A stretch of 8,038 bases of DNA, from NCBI GenBank assembly GCA_026389675.1, contig JAPLHJ010000036.1:1-8038 (forward strand). Direction: 5' to 3'. How positions within the stretch are numbered: the first letter of the stretch is position 1; every line of letters starts with the position of its first letter. This document shows positions 7,831-8,038 of this stretch, piece by piece. Origin of the DNA: Chloroflexota bacterium. GTDB lineage: Bacteria; Chloroflexota; Dehalococcoidia; GIF9; UBA5629. Made by a program: the position numbers and the translations under genes. The notes beneath the pieces are model-generated. The model had not been told where the DNA came from, did not search any database, and worked only from the letters and a program-made list of their open reading frames with translations.

Positions 7831-7847
7831 TCATTGCGGGCAAAGCC
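7831..7847 (+). repeat. Degenerate partial copy of the downstream inverted repeat
   Basis: TCATTGCG at 7831-7838 is repeated exactly at 7862-7869, the head of the complete repeat. What follows (GGCAAAGCC) can pair GGC with GCC around AAA, a weak version of the GCCCGAAGGGC hairpin in the full copy. It is probably a decayed or truncated neighbour copy. Confidence 0.35.
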
Positions 7848-7859
7848 ATGGTCCACTCG

Positions 7860-7943
7860 CGTCATTGCGAGCCCGAAGGGCGTGGCAATCTGATTCCCGT
7901 CGCATTATCCTGAGATTGCTTCGTCACAACGTTGCTCAATACG
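7860..7943. repeat. REP/MITE-like imperfect inverted repeat
   Basis: The left arm begins CGTCATTGCGAG (7860-7871), contains a small GCCC-GAA-GGGC hairpin (7871-7881) and ends GGCAATCTGA (7884-7893). The right arm begins TGAGATTGCT (7911-7920), continues TTCGTCAC and ends with a decayed CAATACG. GCAATCTGA pairs with the complement of TGAGATTGC with one mismatch, and the outer CGTCATTG/CAATACG ends pair with a gap. This layout matches the common non-coding repeat seen in many bacterial genomes whose chance translations read like RHCEERSDEAIS. It has no open reading frame of its own and would be moved, if at all, by an enzyme elsewhere. As the first structure after the operon it could also fold in the 3' end of the transcript. 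Confidence 0.7.
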
Positions 7944-7958
7944 GGGTAAGGTCATCAT
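7905..7958 (-). other. Minus-strand SD-ATG micro-ORF running into the repeat
   Basis: On the minus strand AAGGAG (plus positions 7965-7970) sits six bases before ATGATG at 7958-7953. The frame encodes 17 residues, MMTLPRIEQRCDEAISG, and stops at 7905. From RIEQ onward the codons lie within the right arm of the inverted repeat (compare the usual chance translation RHCEERSDEAIS). It may be the 5' remnant of a minus-strand gene cut by the repeat, or a coincidence. I see no coding sequence beyond it. Confidence 0.2.
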
Positions 7959-8002
7959 AACATTCTCCTTAACTTAAGGCCTTCCTTTTCCCCGACCTTG
8001 TT

Positions 8003-8018
8003 CTCAATTGTAACTGAG
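8003..8018. promoter_or_regulatory. 16-base imperfect palindrome, possible operator
   Basis: CTCAATTGTAACTGAG is symmetric at six of seven paired positions around a GT centre. Size and AT-rich core fit a dimeric repressor site, and it lies about 45-60 bases upstream of the minus-strand SD-ATG. No promoter boxes could be placed beside it, so the role is only a suggestion. Confidence 0.25.
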
Positions 8019-8038
8019 TATTTTGAGGCGTGCAGCCC

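Noticed and set aside
7824..7833. Perfect ten-base palindrome TGATGCATCA over the last stop codon
   Set aside because: Short, without loop or T-run, and a match this size occurs by chance; not a terminator.
7976..7990. AAGGCCTT followed by CCTTTTC as an intrinsic terminator
   Set aside because: The palindrome has no loop, the stem is only four pairs and the T-run is interrupted.
1..8038. tRNA, rRNA, CRISPR array, riboswitch or transposase gene
   Set aside because: None of their signatures was seen on either strand by reading.

Overview
The window is a fragment of a bacterial glycoside-catabolism operon, all on the + strand. Its layout is: a 5'-truncated family-5 glycoside hydrolase (GH5), a family-36 glycoside hydrolase (GH36, alpha-galactosidase type), a 12-helix major facilitator (MFS) transporter, and an 808-residue protein that joins a sugar-isomerase TIM barrel to a rhamnulokinase. 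The gaps are only 27, 13 and 10 bases. The ribosome-binding sites of the last two genes overlap the stop codon of the gene before, so the four are almost certainly cotranscribed. No promoter is visible: the first gene is already open at base 1.

Taken together the genes describe uptake or turnover of a glycoside and disposal of its sugars. The GH5 would cut a beta-glucoside (its closest remembered relatives act on glycolipids or steryl glucosides), the GH36 an alpha-galactoside, the MFS protein would carry substrate or product across the membrane, and the fusion would take a deoxysugar such as L-rhamnose through ketose to ketose-1-phosphate. No alpha-L-rhamnosidase, rhamnulose-1-phosphate aldolase or regulator is in the window. 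The substrate is therefore inferred, not shown.

The last 212 bases (7827-8038) hold no convincing gene. They contain an imperfect inverted repeat of the widespread 'GTCATTGCGAG...GGCAATCT' type, a degenerate partial second copy, a minus-strand Shine-Dalgarno plus ATG that runs straight into the repeat and stops, and a 16-base imperfect palindrome. A second kind of small hairpin repeat appears to sit in frame inside the rhamnulokinase, between its catalytic Asp and its SSGTWS motif.

The moderately GC-rich sequence, frequent AGG (Arg) and ATA (Ile) codons, GTG starts and these dispersed repeats suggest an environmental bacterium, possibly Chloroflexota (Dehalococcoidia or Anaerolineae-like). 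That placement is tentative.

Most worth a second look: the isomerase-kinase fusion, an out-of-frame TGATAA exactly at its junction, and the hairpin inserted in the kinase.
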